Part shown: in pieces, positions 63,293-64,000 of the stretch
Layout of the letters: each line of letters begins with the position of its first letter
Position numbering within the stretch: the stretch's first letter is position 1
From: Citreicella sp. C3M06
GTDB lineage: Bacteria; Pseudomonadota; Alphaproteobacteria; Rhodobacterales; Rhodobacteraceae
Length of the DNA: 64,000 nucleotides
Direction of reading: 5' to 3'
NCBI RefSeq assembly: GCF_018860705.1
Contig: NZ_JAHKQA010000007.1
Span: 115,257 to 179,256 of the forward strand
The notes under the pieces: model-generated
What the model saw: only the letters and a program-made list of their open reading frames with translations
The model's database searches: none
Told to the model about the DNA's origin: nothing
Position numbers and translations under genes: made by a program

Positions 63293-63744
63293 GGCGCGCG
63301 AAAACGTTTTTTCGACGGCTTCGTTGCCTTCTCACTGCCGGCAGCGTCAAGAAAATAGGGGGTGTCGCTGGTCGTGGGTTGCATTGAAGTTGCCAAGATA
63401 GCCCAAGATGCCGTCGCCTCGGTCGCTTCCGGTTGTGGGTATCTGGGCGCCAAAATGACGTGCGGTGTTTTGTAGAGATCGACCAGCGGAGCCATGGGTC
63501 ATGGCACGGTGAGCGTTGAGCTATCTGGCGCGCAGGCTTCAACCACCCATGCCAAGGCCCTCGAGCAATTTTTTTGCCGCACTCGGACGTTTCGTCGCCG
63601 GGATTGCTATAGAGTAAAGTGCCATGTTGAAAGTGAAGGAGGTCGGCGAAGCTCATATCAATACAAGGCGAACACGCTGGACGAGATAAGAAGGATGACG
63701 ATCCGCTCGCCTGCCTTCATGAACTTGAACGCGAGCTTGCGAGG
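63293..63744. other. Intergenic stretch in the island, no supported gene
   Basis: Several frames cross these 450 bases on both strands, among them one on the minus strand of 179 codons, but their composition (many Arg, Cys, Trp and His in disorder) and missing ribosome sites argue against them. A 21-codon frame at 63624 (MLKVKEVGEAHINTRRTRWTR is its product, written once) is too short to support. Confidence 0.4.
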
Positions 63745-63996
63745 TTGCCGTCACCAGGCGGACACGGCCGCGGCTATACCCAGGCAGAAATAGAAGAGGC
63801 CGCTGCAGAAGTGGAGAAGTTTTATGAGCCGGTGCAGCTCACTCCATACGATAAGGCTCGGGGGGCGCAAAAATCGGCTGAGTTAGCGCTGGCAAGCGCG
63901 GCACCTTTCACTGATGAATATCGTGCTGCGATGTCCGAGCTCGCCGAGAAGCGAAGAGTATTCAAGCTTGAGCAGCAGCGATCACTAGGTGTTTGA
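63745..63996 (+). CDS. Small helical protein, unknown; start uncertain
   Basis: An 83-residue reading from TTG 63745. The sequence is coherent and helical: GYTQAEIEEAAAEVEKFYEP, then KARGAQKSAELALASAAPF and YRAAMSELAEKRRVFKLEQQ. The same frame remains open and protein-like for about 28 codons upstream (DDDPLACLHELERELARLP) but offers no ATG or GTG, so either the start is TTG or the gene has lost its beginning. Function and family are unknown. Confidence 0.4.
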   Translation: MPSPGGHGRGYTQAEIEEAAAEVEKFYEPVQLTPYDKARGAQKSAELALASAAPFTDEYRAAMSELAEKRRVFKLEQQRSLGV

Positions 63997-64000
63997 TCCC

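Larger units (their letters stand above)
60785..64000. mobile_element. Left end of an integrated element next to tRNA-Ser
   Basis: From the tRNA 3' end the composition shifts: A+T-rich leader sequence, a tyrosine integrase pseudogene, a small protein, an HTH regulator and a long poorly coding stretch with iterated repeats. This is the usual left edge of an integrative element or prophage in a tRNA gene. No second copy of the tRNA 3' end occurs in the remaining 3.2 kb, so the right boundary is outside. The broken integrase suggests the element can no longer excise itself. Confidence 0.7.

Noticed and set aside
63117..63656. A 179-codon minus-strand frame over the repeat array
   Set aside because: Composition is incoherent, no ribosome site, and it runs through the direct repeats.
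60785..64000. A second copy of the tRNA-Ser 3' end marking the right attachment site
   Set aside because: No match to GGTTCGAATCCCTTCC found by eye in this stretch; the boundary must be outside the window.

Overview
The window is a high-GC chromosomal segment of an alphaproteobacterium of the Rhodobacterales (Rhodobacteraceae/Roseobacteraceae). Pointers are a GcrA cell-cycle regulator, a cydDC-cydABX cluster with an FNR box, a long acyl-CoA dehydrogenase resembling methylsuccinyl-CoA dehydrogenase of the ethylmalonyl-CoA pathway, a double-domain ALDH16-type aldehyde dehydrogenase, and many small genes typical of the order. I cannot fix the genus from sequence alone.

Layout. 1-9.4 kb: end of an FMN reductase, a BCCT transporter, etfB-etfA, a coupled DUF898/M48-peptidase pair, parC and an SH3-domain protein. 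9.4-12.4 kb: SDR, a small two-helix membrane protein, PduO-type cobalamin adenosyltransferase, pdxJ-acpS. 12.4-18.9 kb: complete cytochrome bd module cydD-cydC-cydA-cydB-cydX, with a perfect FNR-type box before cydA. 19-23.7 kb: Nudix protein, DMT exporter, ABC-2 permease without its ATPase, gcrA with a terminator-like leader, a wrecked EF-G-like gene and mtgA. 23.9-30.5 kb: gltD-GFA-gltB (glutamate synthase). 30.7-37.5 kb: uppP, rsfS-rlmH, ALDH16, PBP1A. 37.7-42.2 kb: glnK-amtB, then a PQQ dehydrogenase whose membrane anchor and catalytic part are separate genes. 42.3-50.4 kb: FCD regulator with a likely self-operator, moaD-moaE, pgsA, recO, cspA, DUF1491-era, lepB-rnc-DMT. 50.6-60.6 kb: glpD-glpK, racemase-family and TauE/SafE genes, the acyl-CoA dehydrogenase, greA and ETF:ubiquinone oxidoreductase.

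At 60.7 kb a tRNA-Ser(GGA) gene ends the core genome and the left end of an integrated element begins. It has three CTATAC repeats at exact 12-bp spacing, a tyrosine integrase broken by a lost start codon and two frameshifts, a small divergent gene, an HTH regulator, and a more A+T-rich stretch with an 11-bp iteron-like array.

Functional links. Electrons from the acyl-CoA dehydrogenase (55.5 kb) can pass to EtfAB (2-3.7 kb), then to ETF-QO (59 kb) and the quinone pool, where cytochrome bd, GlpD and the PQQ dehydrogenase also act. Ammonium uptake and sensing (GlnK-AmtB) pair with glutamate synthase (GltBD). UppP, MtgA and PBP1A serve peptidoglycan synthesis. Most of the window is ordinary core genome. 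The parts that repay attention are the gcrA leader, the rsfS leader frame, the split PQQ dehydrogenase, the decayed EF-G-like gene, the intergenic repeats and the island edge.
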